A stretch of 64,000 bases of DNA from JAPHSX01 sp041554195 (GTDB taxonomy: Bacteria; Pseudomonadota; Gammaproteobacteria; Thiohalomonadales; Thiohalomonadaceae): assembly GCA_041554195.1 (NCBI GenBank), contig JBFFMJ010000009.1, positions 1 through 64,000 of the forward strand, given 5' to 3'. The notes under the pieces were generated by a model. It searched no databases and was not told the origin of the DNA. It was given only the letters and a program-made list of their open reading frames with translations. Shown here piece by piece: positions 26,688 through 36,640 of the stretch (position 1 is its first letter; each line of letters starts with the position of its first letter). The translations under genes were made by a program, and so were the position numbers.

Positions 26688-26726
26688 AAAAAACCACCGT
26701 AGGAGCAAAGCGCTTGCGGCGGTTTT
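26688..26726 (-). terminator. Intrinsic terminator of the tpx remnant
   Basis: AAAACCACCG pairs with CGGCGGTTTT; on the minus strand the stem is followed by TTTTTTATT. It lies 14 bases beyond the stop of the thiol-peroxidase remnant. Confidence 0.75.
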
Positions 26727-26739
26727 ATTTTGGACTCAA

Positions 26740-26931
26740 CTAGAGTGCAGCAAGTGCGGCATTGTAATCGGACTCTTCAGCGATCTCAGGCACCAGTGGA
26801 TGTAGACGACGTTGTTGTGCTCGTTCAGTACAATAACACCACGAGCACATAGGCTCGCCAGTGGAGCGTCGGTGATCAGTATGCCGTAATTCTTCTACCA
26901 GGCCAAAGGGCTGGTAGCCGGGCCATGAAGG
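26740..26931 (-). pseudogene. tpx: Thiol peroxidase (tpx) C-terminal remnant
   Basis: In one minus-strand frame NYGILITDAPLASLCARGVIVLNEHNNVVYIH is followed, one base shift later, by LVPEIAEESDYNAALAAL and a stop. Tpx proteins end with DYGV.ITDGPLAGL.ARAV.VLDE...V.Y..LVPEI..EPNYDAALAAL, so the match is clear. Only the last ~55 codons survive, with at least one frameshift, and the catalytic Cys region is gone. The terminator is still intact. Confidence 0.7.
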
Positions 26932-26945
26932 TCATTTGCAATTAA

Positions 26946-27512
26946 TTAGTGCACGTTATTTTTATTGAGGAAACCACTATATTCCTTATCAGTGCCGTTT
27001 ATGTGCTTAATCAGCCACTCTTGCAGATATCGAATCGTCTTTTCTATGGTCACATCGGGGCTTTCTTGATAAGCCGATATTAAACGGCTGACTTCGTCGA
27101 TCATTGCCTGGTGCTGTTGCTTATGGGCATCCAGTCCGGGAAATTCATATTTTTCCATCAGCTCTTCTTCACGCTGAAAGTGGTTCTTGGTGTAATCGAG
27201 CAGGGCGTCAAAGGCCTCTTTCTCATATTCATCACTGGTTTTATAGTGCGCGGCAGTTTGTAGTTGATTGATGAGGTTGAGTAGCCGTTTGTGATCCTCA
27301 TCAAGTACGGCGATACCGACTGAATAACTATCATCCCAGGTTAGAAAACGTCGGGCAGTAACCCTTTTGGCTAGCATAATCGTTCCTGCAAGCAGTGCCA
27401 GGGTAATCCACGGCAGTGGGTGGGATAGCCCCATCATAAAACTAAGTGCTGTAGCGATTATAAGACCGAGGATAACCAGACCCACTGCAAAGGCTTCAAA
27501 ACTCTTACTCAT
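26946..27512 (-). CDS. Membrane-anchored bacteriohaemerythrin
   Basis: A 188-residue protein with two N-terminal helices (residues 5-27 and 32-48) and a haemerythrin domain from about 58. The di-iron ligands are all visible: D-DHKRLLNLIN, NHFQREEELM, DAHKQQHQAM and KHINGTD. It would bind O2 at the inner face of the membrane. Known relatives deliver O2 to particulate oxygenases or sense it; an oxygen role is inferred. GGAGTAT precedes the ATG. The neighbours downstream are peroxidase and DsrC relics. Confidence 0.9.
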   Translation of the reverse strand: MSKSFEAFAVGLVILGLIIATALSFMMGLSHPLPWITLALLAGTIMLAKRVTARRFLTWDDSYSVGIAVLDEDHKRLLNLINQLQTAAHYKTSDEYEKEAFDALLDYTKNHFQREEELMEKYEFPGLDAHKQQHQAMIDEVSRLISAYQESPDVTIEKTIRYLQEWLIKHINGTDKEYSGFLNKNNVH

Positions 27513-27651
27513 AGGGATACTCCATGATTACAATTACCATTACATTATATTAACCGGTAATGTCATTATAATCTAACGGTGAATGTTATTAGCGCCGAGG
27601 CCGCTCTCTACAGTTAAATCATAGGGCAGGGCTCGTATCCCGATGATAGTG

Positions 27652-27672
27652 ACTATAATCTGAGTTAATCGC
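27652..27672. repeat. 21-bp repeat CTATAATCTGAGTTAATCGCT
   Basis: Recurs as CTATTATCTGAGTTAATTACT at 28137-28157. The two copies flank the small membrane protein gene at 27760-28011. Confidence 0.4.
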
Positions 27673-27759
27673 TGCTCTCATGCTCAAGGAGTGACGGCAT
27701 GGCAATTAAAGGGCACCTTTTCCCCATTATCTTGACCCTATAGACATTATTAGTAGAGT

Positions 27760-28011
27760 CTATGATTCATCTGAATTTTTATTTATCTTATTGAGCATGT
27801 GTCTTGTGATTAGGGAGAATAGAAAGGATTCATAGAGAGCCGCGCCAATAAATACGCCTATTGATGCCCATATAGCCACCTCTGTGGAGATATAGTTTGC
27901 GTGAAAGAGCAATAAAATGAGTGTTAGCAGAAGCGAGGCGCAGGCAAGAGACACAACTAGCATACGGGATTTGAAAGGAAGCTTACTGCGATGACTAGTG
28001 GGACTTTGCAT
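27760..28011 (-). CDS. Small two-helix membrane protein
   Basis: An 83-residue protein with a basic N-terminus (SHRSKLPFKSR), two membrane helices (about 17-37 and 43-63) and a polar tail. AAGGAGAT lies close before the ATG, which is a good ribosome site. No family is recognised. Flanked by the two copies of a 21-bp repeat. Confidence 0.6.
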   Translation of the reverse strand: MQSPTSHRSKLPFKSRMLVVSLACASLLLTLILLLFHANYISTEVAIWASIGVFIGAALYESFLFSLITRHMLNKINKNSDES

Positions 28012-28136
28012 GTAAGTATCTCCTTAGATAGCTATACCCATGCAGCACACTTAATCATATATGTATAGGCGATATAGGCAGGAATTCCATGCTCTAAGGT
28101 GCTCGGGGAGGTTGGTCATGTTCTTTGTCATAACAG

Positions 28137-28157
28137 CTATTATCTGAGTTAATTACT
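28137..28157. repeat. 21-bp repeat, second copy
   Basis: CTATTATCTGAGTTAATTACT; see the copy at 27652-27672 (18 of 21 positions agree). Confidence 0.4.
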
Positions 28158-28248
28158 GGCTTTACGATGACGACCGGTACCGCACGGGTCCATTTGCCCA
28201 CTATGCCACTTGATTTCATCACGCATGGGGATAAGCGTCAGGCTTGCA

Positions 28249-28276
28249 TTGATGCTGATCTGGGGGCAGATATAAT
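28249..28276 (+). promoter_or_regulatory. Likely sigma-70 promoter of the cytochrome c4 gene
   Basis: TTGATG, 16 bases, TATAAT, about 125 bases before the cytochrome gene. TTGAT-GCTG-ATCTG overlapping the -35 is an imperfect FNR-type box, which in this position would block rather than activate. Confidence 0.45.
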
Positions 28277-28401
28277 GGGGTAATGTGTAAAATTCGCTCA
28301 CTCCGGTAGGCTGCTCGCTCGTGATTGTAAGGGTTATCTATGCGAAAATGGCATCTACCCCCCCCCATATTAGGCTGGATATCATTTTAGTGAGGTAATC
28401 C

Positions 28402-28989
28402 ATGTTGAAACGCACAGTATCGATGATTACGTTGATGTTAATGATGCATCTAGTTCAGGCTGAAAATAGCAGGACAATTCAAAGTCTTGTTGAGCAGAAG
28501 TGTTCAATTTGTCATGGCGACAAGGGAGAGGGGAGCGCCGCCTATCCGCGTCTTGCCGGGCAGCATGCCGAATACATAGCGAAACAACTGGCAGATTTTA
28601 AGAGTGGTCGTCGCGAGGGGACGATGAATGAGATGGCCGCTGACCTTTCCAATGATGAGATGATTGCGCTGGCCAAGCTGTTTGCTGCCATGCCCTCTTT
28701 GTCGCATAAGATACGAAACAAGGATTTCGCCGCTGTTGGGAGCTACCTCTATCATAACGGTAACGAGTATTCCGGTGTGCCTGCCTGCGCCTCGTGCCAT
28801 GGTGACGAGGGTAAGGGGACGATTAAACTTCCCAGGCTTGCAGGACAACATAAGAATTATCTCTCCTGGCAGTTGCAGGACTTTACTACACGTAAACGCA
28901 CGAATGATAATGCCATCATGCATTCAGTGGCCTCAAAGTTGACAGAATTCGAGATTGAAGCGTTGTCTCTGTATATCAGTGGAATGTAG
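28402..28989 (+). CDS. Dihaem cytochrome c4-like protein
   Basis: A 195-residue protein with signal peptide (LMLMMHLVQA) and two cytochrome c class I modules. Each has a haem site (CSICH near residue 35, CASCH near residue 134), a PRLAGQH segment and distal Met candidates (TMNEMA and IMHSVA). The twin arrangement is that of cytochrome c4, a periplasmic electron carrier to terminal oxidases or nitric oxide reductase. The norE/norF-like genes follow after about 100 bases, probably in the same unit. Confidence 0.9.
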   Translation: MLKRTVSMITLMLMMHLVQAENSRTIQSLVEQKCSICHGDKGEGSAAYPRLAGQHAEYIAKQLADFKSGRREGTMNEMAADLSNDEMIALAKLFAAMPSLSHKIRNKDFAAVGSYLYHNGNEYSGVPACASCHGDEGKGTIKLPRLAGQHKNYLSWQLQDFTTRKRTNDNAIMHSVASKLTEFEIEALSLYISGM

Positions 28990-29090
28990 TGAGGTACGAG
29001 CCTCGCGACTAATCAGGGCCAGGGACTAATGCTGACATGCAGGTTCATGTCCCTTATGATACCTGTTGATGTTTCCTCATACTCGAGAAG

Positions 29091-29699
29091 ATGAATAACT
29101 TTAAGCCAACTGATAGTGCCGAGGTCTCAGCTGAGGGCCGTGATCATGGACGCATACCAGGAAATGCCGGAATCTGGGTCGGTATATTTTGCATTCTGGT
29201 TGAGTTCTTGATGTTGTTTACGGTCTATTTTGTTTCAAAGGCACATAACCCGGAAGCATTTAGCCATGGTCCGGACAAGTTGTTTACTCTGGCTGGTACG
29301 ACGATTACCCTGCTACTGCTCACTAGTGGTTACTGCATGGTTAAGGCCGTTAAGGCTATTCGACGTGATGAGCATAAAGTCAGCCTGCGCTGGATCCTCG
29401 GTGCGATTTTTTTAGGACTTGGCTACCCCATTGTTAAGTACTTCGAAATCAACTGGAATATTGCTCATGGTGTGGATGGCGAAACCGGTATTTTCTATAC
29501 CGTTTATTACTACTTAACGCTTAACCATCTAGTGCATGTCTGTTGGGCGCTGATTGGTCTGGGGTGGATTGCTATACGAACTGGATTTGGCTCTTATACA
29601 TCTGATAATTACCGTGGTCTTGAGGCGGCAGCCTTGTTTTGGCATACCACCGATGTGATCTGGCTAGTTATCTTTCCCTTCTTCTATATATTGAGATGA
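29091..29699 (+). CDS. Cytochrome c oxidase subunit III-like protein (NorE type)
   Basis: A 202-residue protein with five membrane helices. It opens with HGRIPGNAGIWVGIFCILVEFLMLF, matches the haem-copper oxidase subunit III pattern and contains the conserved YYLTLNHLVHVCWALIGLGW and AALFWHTTDVIWLVIFPFFYI. The length and short N-terminus are those of NorE, an accessory of cytochrome c-type NO reductase, rather than full CoxC. No norC or norB lies in the window. Its stop overlaps the next start (ATGA). Confidence 0.85.
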   Translation: MNNFKPTDSAEVSAEGRDHGRIPGNAGIWVGIFCILVEFLMLFTVYFVSKAHNPEAFSHGPDKLFTLAGTTITLLLLTSGYCMVKAVKAIRRDEHKVSLRWILGAIFLGLGYPIVKYFEINWNIAHGVDGETGIFYTVYYYLTLNHLVHVCWALIGLGWIAIRTGFGSYTSDNYRGLEAAALFWHTTDVIWLVIFPFFYILR

Positions 29700-29977
29700 T
29701 CAAACACACTGAACGTATCTGGTTACTTCTCATCGGGCTTACCTTTGCCGGGGCATGGCTTGCTGAGACCGGTAACGCCGGATGGCCATTAACACTTATC
29801 GTGGCTTTTTTGATTGGATTCAAAGGTGTTGTCGTTGTCGATCACTATATGGAGATGCGCCTGGCAAATAGACGCATTAGATATGCGCTTTATGTTTTTA
29901 TCGCCCTGATTGTGTCGCTGGTATTTATTGGTCATGGCTGGAGTGAATTTGTGAGGCAACTGACCGATATCGGTTGA
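29696..29977 (+). CDS. NorF / cytochrome oxidase subunit IV-like small membrane protein
   Basis: A 93-residue protein with three helices (residues 8-24, 28-46, 60-80) starting at the ATG that overlaps the stop of the NorE-like gene. IVAFLIGFKGVVVVDHYMEMR is the recognisable core of COX4_pro/NorF proteins (...K...V..YFMELR...). Tight coupling to norE supports the assignment. Its role in NO reductase assembly or activity is known from denitrifiers but not shown here. Confidence 0.8.
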   Translation: MIKHTERIWLLLIGLTFAGAWLAETGNAGWPLTLIVAFLIGFKGVVVVDHYMEMRLANRRIRYALYVFIALIVSLVFIGHGWSEFVRQLTDIG

Positions 29978-30043
29978 AGAGAACAAGCCAATCAAGAAAC
30001 TGGATAGATCGTGAGTCCCCTTTTTTTCTGTAGTGAGAAAACC

Positions 30044-30355
30044 ATGTTAAGAATAGTCATTAGCTTCGTGGCATTACTCATAAGTACTATGGCCGTCTCT
30101 GCGCCAACGCCATCACAGCTTGATCGAGCGCTACATGATGTGGTGGCCGAAGAGGTGGTCTTTGATGCCACATGGAAGGATAGAACGGTACCTGTAATGT
30201 ACGTGCGTATTTTTGATAATGGCACACGGCGAGATGGCTATGCGGGCTATATCTGTATGGTTATTTCGGAGTCGGGGATTAATGGAGGAAGGGTCAGTCT
30301 GATTGATGTGGTGGGTAGTGAAGAGAAGGAGCTTGGGAGTGCCCGCTGCAAATAA
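30044..30355 (+). CDS. Secreted small protein of unknown function
   Basis: About 103 residues with a signal peptide (RIVISFVALLISTMAVSA). The mature part has VVFDATWKDRTVPVMYVRIFDNG, GYICMVI and a final SARCK; the two Cys may pair. No family is recognised. It lies 66 bases after the norF-like gene and could share its transcript. Confidence 0.6.
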   Translation: MLRIVISFVALLISTMAVSAPTPSQLDRALHDVVAEEVVFDATWKDRTVPVMYVRIFDNGTRRDGYAGYICMVISESGINGGRVSLIDVVGSEEKELGSARCK

Positions 30356-30498
30356 TGGCCTGAAATAGCTAGAGGTTGGATGAGGTGTACGACATTTGTC
30401 GCACGTGTGGTTAAGTCGGTTGTTACTCCCTTGCTGCTTGTGGGGTTTAATGATCAGGATTTATATGACGGCAAAACGTGTAATGCTAATCAGCCCTG

Positions 30499-31116
30499 TT
30501 AGGGCTGGCGTGCGGTTGGCAGGGGAGCCATGCTCTCTATAATGGTACGAATCTTTTCGGTTAATTGAGAAACCGGGGTGGCGTAGGCAAATTTAGTGAC
30601 AAACTTGCCGCTTGGTCCGAGCAGGTACATGCCGGCTGAGTGGTCAATGGAGTAATGCTTGGGGTCGGCACCGGGTGCGTAATACCTTTCATAGCGCACC
30701 TTGAAATTGTCAGCGACACGACGTACCAGCGCGGGTGAGCCGGTAAGGCCGATGATTTTCGGATGAAAAAAGTCGGTATACTGGTTTAACTTGGCTGGCG
30801 TATCACGCTCCGGGTCGACGGTGATGAAGATCGGTTGCAGCTGTTCTGCTAGCTCACCCAGCCGCTTCATCACCAGTGACATTTCCGCCAGTGTGGTGGG
30901 ACAGACATCGGGGCAGTATGTGTAGCCAAAAGCGATGAGCTGGAAGCGATCCTTGAAATCCCTATCCGTAACGGTTCGCCCACTGGTGTCCATTAGCAGG
31001 TAACGGGTCACGATAGTGCGGTTTGACTGTTCCTCGGTTTCCCCTGTTGGAGTTTCCGCCCCTACCTGTGCGCTAATTAATAGCAGCAATAGCATGGTGG
31101 CCGAGAAAAGTTTCAT
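30499..31116 (-). CDS. SCO1/SenC/PrrC copper chaperone
   Basis: A 205-residue protein with a signal peptide and thioredoxin-like fold. The copper motif CPDVCP (within GYTYCPDVCPTTLAEM) and distal His in SIDHSAGMYLLGP are both present, with FITVDPERDTP between. Sco proteins load CuA of cytochrome oxidase or act in periplasmic thiol redox. The start overlaps the stop of the upstream gene (TAATG), so translation is coupled. Confidence 0.93.
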   Translation of the reverse strand: MKLFSATMLLLLLISAQVGAETPTGETEEQSNRTIVTRYLLMDTSGRTVTDRDFKDRFQLIAFGYTYCPDVCPTTLAEMSLVMKRLGELAEQLQPIFITVDPERDTPAKLNQYTDFFHPKIIGLTGSPALVRRVADNFKVRYERYYAPGADPKHYSIDHSAGMYLLGPSGKFVTKFAYATPVSQLTEKIRTIIESMAPLPTARQP

Positions 31117-31454
31117 TAGCGCTTCTCACCTGCAGAACTGATGGCTCGCAGTTGTGAAGCCAGATCCTCGACTTTAAGTGCAATCAGCGGTGCATCGGCA
31201 CAGGCCTCCTGCTCGCGGCTGCGAACCAGGAATGACTCCTGGGTCGACTGCTCGAACATCGCACCATACTGGCGCGACTTGGGCGCATGACTAATCATCA
31301 GCGCCTTGATACGGTTGATATTAGCTTTTTGTGAACAGGCTAAAGCCTGACCGTTAAGCGTCCCCAGCGCCTTCACTTCCTCCAGTCCACTACTGGCGGC
31401 TTGAGCGGAAGTGTAAAAGATCGACAGGCCTAGCAGAAGGACTACACGTTTCAT
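31116..31454 (-). CDS. Periplasmic protein coupled to sco (unknown)
   Basis: A 112-residue protein from the ATG at 31454 (GGAGAATATA upstream). It has a signal peptide (LLLGLSIFYTSAQA) and a mature helical domain with two Cys (ALACSQKANINRIK and EQEACADAPL) that could form a disulfide. No family is recognised, but translational overlap with sco suggests a helper in copper or haem-copper oxidase maturation. This link is inference from position. Confidence 0.65.
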   Translation of the reverse strand: MKRVVLLLGLSIFYTSAQAASSGLEEVKALGTLNGQALACSQKANINRIKALMISHAPKSRQYGAMFEQSTQESFLVRSREQEACADAPLIALKVEDLASQLRAISSAGEKR

Positions 31455-31489
31455 TATATTCTCCAAAATTGACAATTATCACTCATCGT

Positions 31490-32095
31490 GGACTGAAGCA
31501 CATGCCTGAGCGCGTTTCGCTGAGAGTAACGCAATTTTAGGAATAATTGCAGCAAAAAACAAAGGCTGTGAGATCTTTCGGCCCTTTCCTGAATGCTAAG
31601 GCGCTAGGAGTGCGGTGAGAAATCCGCTAAGGGAGACAAGGCGTGTAATCCCATATAGAAGAAAATACTGGCAATAGAAACCGACTTACTTATCCCTATG
31701 ACTGGAGCTATGGTATATGAATAGCTGTGCATCCCGTTCCTGGTGATCTCTCATCAAACGTTCATAGCCCCCTTGAATCAACCAACGCTCTTGCCTTGTT
31801 CGTCCTATTTACATAACATTTGGCAGGTCGATGGCATCAGTATAGTCAGGCTATATCTCTGAGACCGGGCACAAATCCTCTGACACTGCGTCGGTTAATT
31901 ACACCGCAATGCAATCAGTATCCCCAACACATTCGAAGTCATTATTATGATTGAAGAATTTCTTGTATCTTCCTTATTAAGACGGCGTTGAAAAAAGATC
32001 TCTAGTCGCTCTGTTCCGCCCGTGATTGCGATAAAGCCTTTAACCAGAAACGCCAGGTTCAGAAAATGGGCGGTACAGCATAAATCATGGCTAGC
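31490..32095. other. Gene-free stretch
   Basis: About 600 bases before the EF-hand gene's terminator. A minus-strand patch near 31680-31800 reads ERWLIQGGYERLMRDHQERD with no start. It may be a gene relic, but I cannot name it. Confidence 0.35.
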
Positions 32096-32096
32096 T

Positions 32097-32123
32097 AAAA
32101 GGCCGACATGGCTGTCGGCCTTT
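32097..32123 (-). terminator. Intrinsic terminator of the EF-hand gene
   Basis: AAAAGGCCGACA, loop TGGC, TGTCGGCCTTT: a perfect 10-bp stem with T tracts on both sides, 33 bases beyond the EF-hand gene's stop. Confidence 0.85.
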
Positions 32124-32155
32124 GGGTGATGGCTTGCTGAGAGGTCATTGTCTAA

Positions 32156-32440
32156 TTACATTACCGGTGCGGCCCCCGGCTCGGGGATCTCCATATCCTC
32201 AGGTGGCAAACCCTTGTTCATGTAGGTGCTATATTCGTCCACCGAGAGTGAGCCATCATGATCGCTATCGATTTCAGAGAAGTTGGTCACCAGTTCTGCT
32301 CGAGCACCTGCTTCCTGCTGGCTGATGGCACCATTGTGGTCGCTATCGATGTGCTCGAATATATAGGGTTCCTCGGCAATGAGTGTGCTGCTGGCAGCCA
32401 TGCCTAGCAGGAGAATCAGGGGGTGTGTTATGCGCTTCAT
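32156..32440 (-). CDS. Secreted EF-hand protein
   Basis: About 94 residues with a signal peptide (LILLLGMAASSTLIA) and two EF-hand loops: DSDHNGAISQQE and DSDHDGSLSVDE. The D-x-D-x-x-G-x-[IL]-x-x-x-E calcium pattern is complete in both. The start at 32440 is preferred because AAGGAG is 9 bases ahead; the ATG two codons earlier is too close to it. Such calvin-like periplasmic proteins bind Ca2+; a precise role is unknown. Confidence 0.85.
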   Translation of the reverse strand: MKRITHPLILLLGMAASSTLIAEEPYIFEHIDSDHNGAISQQEAGARAELVTNFSEIDSDHDGSLSVDEYSTYMNKGLPPEDMEIPEPGAAPVM

Positions 32441-32879
32441 CGTCATCTCTCCTTACTGCAGTGGTTAGGTCGGTATCGCAATCATGATGATGGCGTGGTT
32501 ATTTAGCTTCTTTATTTATAGAACAAAGTTTGCATTTGGTGTGATGAATGCAGCGTGTAAGGGGGCAACTGTTTGTTAACTCTCTGTTATTTAAAGAGAA
32601 GTTATTTTCAAGATTATGTGTCGACAGCGCTGAATCCCATATTAACGGCTACGCCATGATGGTAGTGAATGTAGCTGCGGCGATTTAGCGCTGTTAGGAG
32701 TCGCTTGAGCCTGGGCTGGCCAGAAGATAGCAGCTGCGTGAAGTCAGCTCGGTTCCCGCCTCTCACGAATGGAGTAGGGAGGGTATTGAGTTGCAGGAGA
32801 AGGGAGGCACGTCGAGTGAAGCTTGCTCAACACGATAATGCCTGAGTCTACAAGGCCAGTGGCGCCTTATAGTAGAAAT
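32441..32879. other. Gene-free stretch
   Basis: About 440 bases between the EF-hand gene and tRNA-Gly. It has no credible frame; the AT-rich part near 32500-32600 may contain the EF-hand promoter. Confidence 0.4.
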
Positions 32880-32955
<76 letters not shown>

Positions 32956-33450
32956 TTTGAAGGCGCGCATTCTACTGGGATACGATCGTCTGTCAAGTGG
33001 GTGAAGTAGGAAGTGCCCCGTCTCCGTTAACCGGATATGGCACACTCGGGAGGAGGGGGGCGCGGGAATCATATTGTCGAGACGCTTCTTTCTACCGCTG
33101 GGTGTCTCGCTGCGTATTGATGCCGATTTCAATGATCAGATGCGGCCGATTATCTAGAACTTCACACCGATCTTCTTCGTGAATATCTGGATATATTCAA
33201 TCTCAATTACCTTCGTCGCTATCAGTGCCAAGGTTGTCGCCGGACTATTATTACCTGGAAATCGCTAGATACGGATGGCGGCAGGGATGGTAATGGTGCC
33301 GAGGGGGGGTAATGTGGTGACGATGACTCAACAATCCCCTTATGATTGTGAAGACTCGTTTCACGATTTGGGGTAGAGTAAAATTGAGCGGGTACAATGA
33401 ATATTACCAGTCTATTTTTAGACGACAAAATTTGTAGCGTGGAGGGGAAT
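32956..33450. other. Gene-free stretch upstream of tRNA and small membrane gene
   Basis: About 495 bases. An ATG-less frame near 33150-33311 reads YLRRYQCQGCRR after an acidic helix, perhaps the relic of a zinc-finger-bearing transposase. Otherwise nothing. Confidence 0.35.
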
Positions 33451-33741
33451 ATGGAAGAAAAAGATCAATCAATGGCCACTAATGACAGCTCAGTTGTTAT
33501 CGAGAACTGGATATTTTCACTAATCCCCGTAGGTGTGGCCTTTATTTTTTATGTGGTATTTATCTTGCAGTCTGATATTGCGAATAAGAACCTCTTTATT
33601 GCCTATGGTGCAACGGCAGGATTTATTGGGCTGGAAAGCTATTGGATCATGCGGGGGCTGCGTGCCAGGCGTAGCAGTATCGTCATAATGGGAGTCGTCG
33701 GCATCGCTATCACATTGGGTGTGCTGAATTTGTTTATATAA
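33451..33741 (+). CDS. Small three-helix membrane protein
   Basis: A 96-residue protein from the ATG at 33451, with GGAGGGG six bases ahead. This is the best ribosome site of the candidate starts (33397 would add an unlikely N-terminus). Helices at about 20-42, 48-66 and 72-95. No family is recognised. Confidence 0.6.
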   Translation: MEEKDQSMATNDSSVVIENWIFSLIPVGVAFIFYVVFILQSDIANKNLFIAYGATAGFIGLESYWIMRGLRARRSSIVIMGVVGIAITLGVLNLFI

Positions 33742-34008
33742 CGGCAATTATAAGAAGAGAAAGAACCAAAATAAAAGGGTCATGCTTTATTAGGTGTCAG
33801 GAGGAAGTGGGGCGGAAGAGGGGCGAGTGGTCCGTTTAGCTTTCCCCCTCCCCTGTGTCTAAAAGTGAAACCCGCATAATATTCGGGCGCATCCCGTAAA
33901 GGATGAATGGACTCTCTTCCTGTCCTCGTTGTGCCGCCGTGTTTTGTTCCTCTCAAGTAACACCTCGTCCAACACCGCATTAAATTTAATGGCAGAGGTG
34001 TGAGTTAT

Positions 34009-34890
34009 CTACTTCCGGCTGCGCAGTGCGGCGATGCGCTCTTCGAGCGGAGGGTGGCTCATGAACAGGCGTTTCATGCCCTGACCAATGTGACCTGAGA
34101 TCCCGAATGCGGCCATCTGGTCGGGGAGTTCGTTTTCTCCGGCGCCACGTTGTAGTGCCTGTAGCGCGGAGATCATCTTCTCACGACTTTCCAGCGAGGC
34201 CGCACCGGCATCGGCTCGGAACTCGCGCTGGCGTGAGAACCACATGGTGATCATGCTGGCGAGGATTCCCAGGACAACCTGGGCAAAGATGGTGGTGATC
34301 CAGAAGGCCGGGCCATGGCCGTTCTGGGTCTTGAACACGACCCTGTCGACCAGGTGGCCGACGATTCGCGACAGGAAGATCACAAAGGTGTTCACCACCC
34401 CCTGGATTAAGGCCATCGTCACCATATCGCCATTGGCCACATGGCTGACCTCATGGGCCAGCACCGCCTCGACCTCATCCTGTCTCATCGCCTGCAGCAA
34501 GCCGGTACTCACGGCGACCAGTGCATTGTTGCGGCTCATACCTGTGGCAAAGGCGTTCGGTTCGGGGGCGTTGTAGATAGCCACCTCCGGTATCCCAATC
34601 CCGGCCTGTTGTGCCTGACGGCGTACGCTCTCCAGTAGCCAGCGCTCGGTCGGGTTACGCGCTTCGGTGATCACTTGTGCGCCGGTCATCTGTTTGGCGC
34701 TCCACTTGGACATCGCCAGTGACATAAAGGAGCCGACAAAGCCAACAATCGCCGAGAAGGCGAGCAGGCTGGCGAAATCAATCGCGCCGGACTGATCCAG
34801 CATGGAACCGACGCCGGTCACGGCGAGGATAATCGACAATACCACCAGGATGGCGATATTGGTGGCAAGGAATAAAGCAATGCGCTTCAT
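34009..34890 (-). CDS. htpX: Membrane zinc metalloprotease HtpX
   Basis: A 293-residue M48B protease. Four hydrophobic helices (about 5-25, 37-57, 157-177, 193-213), zinc motif AHEVSH near residue 146, the third ligand in REFRADAGAA and APEPNAFATG before the motif are all typical. It degrades damaged inner-membrane proteins together with FtsH. GGAGAG lies ahead of the ATG. Gene order (divergent from rhlE) gives no operon. Confidence 0.97.
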   Translation of the reverse strand: MKRIALFLATNIAILVVLSIILAVTGVGSMLDQSGAIDFASLLAFSAIVGFVGSFMSLAMSKWSAKQMTGAQVITEARNPTERWLLESVRRQAQQAGIGIPEVAIYNAPEPNAFATGMSRNNALVAVSTGLLQAMRQDEVEAVLAHEVSHVANGDMVTMALIQGVVNTFVIFLSRIVGHLVDRVVFKTQNGHGPAFWITTIFAQVVLGILASMITMWFSRQREFRADAGAASLESREKMISALQALQRGAGENELPDQMAAFGISGHIGQGMKRLFMSHPPLEERIAALRSRK

Positions 34891-34989
34891 CGGTATGACT
34901 CTCCAAAAAAATTGTTATATATCGTTCGTTATAGATGAGGTGATTAGCCGAAAGTTCAAGGGACAATCTGTCATGTTCGGGCTGAAGCT

Positions 34990-35010
34990 CGGTGCAGAAA
35001 ATCTGCACCG
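34990..35010. promoter_or_regulatory. Inverted repeat CGGTGCAGA-AAA-TCTGCACCG
   Basis: Perfect nine-base arms around AAA in the divergent region between htpX and rhlE. The absence of a T tract and the position between divergent genes favour an operator over a terminator. Confidence 0.45.
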
Positions 35011-35167
35011 GTGAGCGGGTAATATGGCTAATTCACTATCGGTTGACAGGAAACGGTGTGGAGATAGAAGATAAAGATAGTTAGCCGGGGTGATGGCGGG
35101 CAGGGACTCTTCCTGCCCTGCTGGCGATGGATTTATCATCAACCGCCCTTTTGTATGCCGTTTCAGG

Positions 35168-35173
35168 TATAAT
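35168..35173 (+). promoter_or_regulatory. Possible -10 element of rhlE
   Basis: TATAAT about 150 bases before the rhlE start. The -35 is poor, so the promoter may depend on an activator or on supercoiling. Confidence 0.35.
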
Positions 35174-35324
35174 GCGCATATAACATCTGGTGCACTTCGG
35201 TCTGCACCTTATTATTCATCACGGTAATCCTCACCGATTCACCTCGATGTACACTAGCAAGTTTCCGCCTAGACCGGCCCACACTAACGTCGTGGGTAGG
35301 CCGATCCCTGGAGAATATCACCAC

Positions 35325-36638
<1,314 letters not shown>

Positions 36639-36640
36639 TT

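Noticed and set aside
28249..28262. FNR box before the cytochrome c4 gene
   Set aside because: TTGAT-GCTG-ATCTG misses two consensus positions and overlaps a -35 at the wrong distance for activation. Kept only as part of a promoter call.
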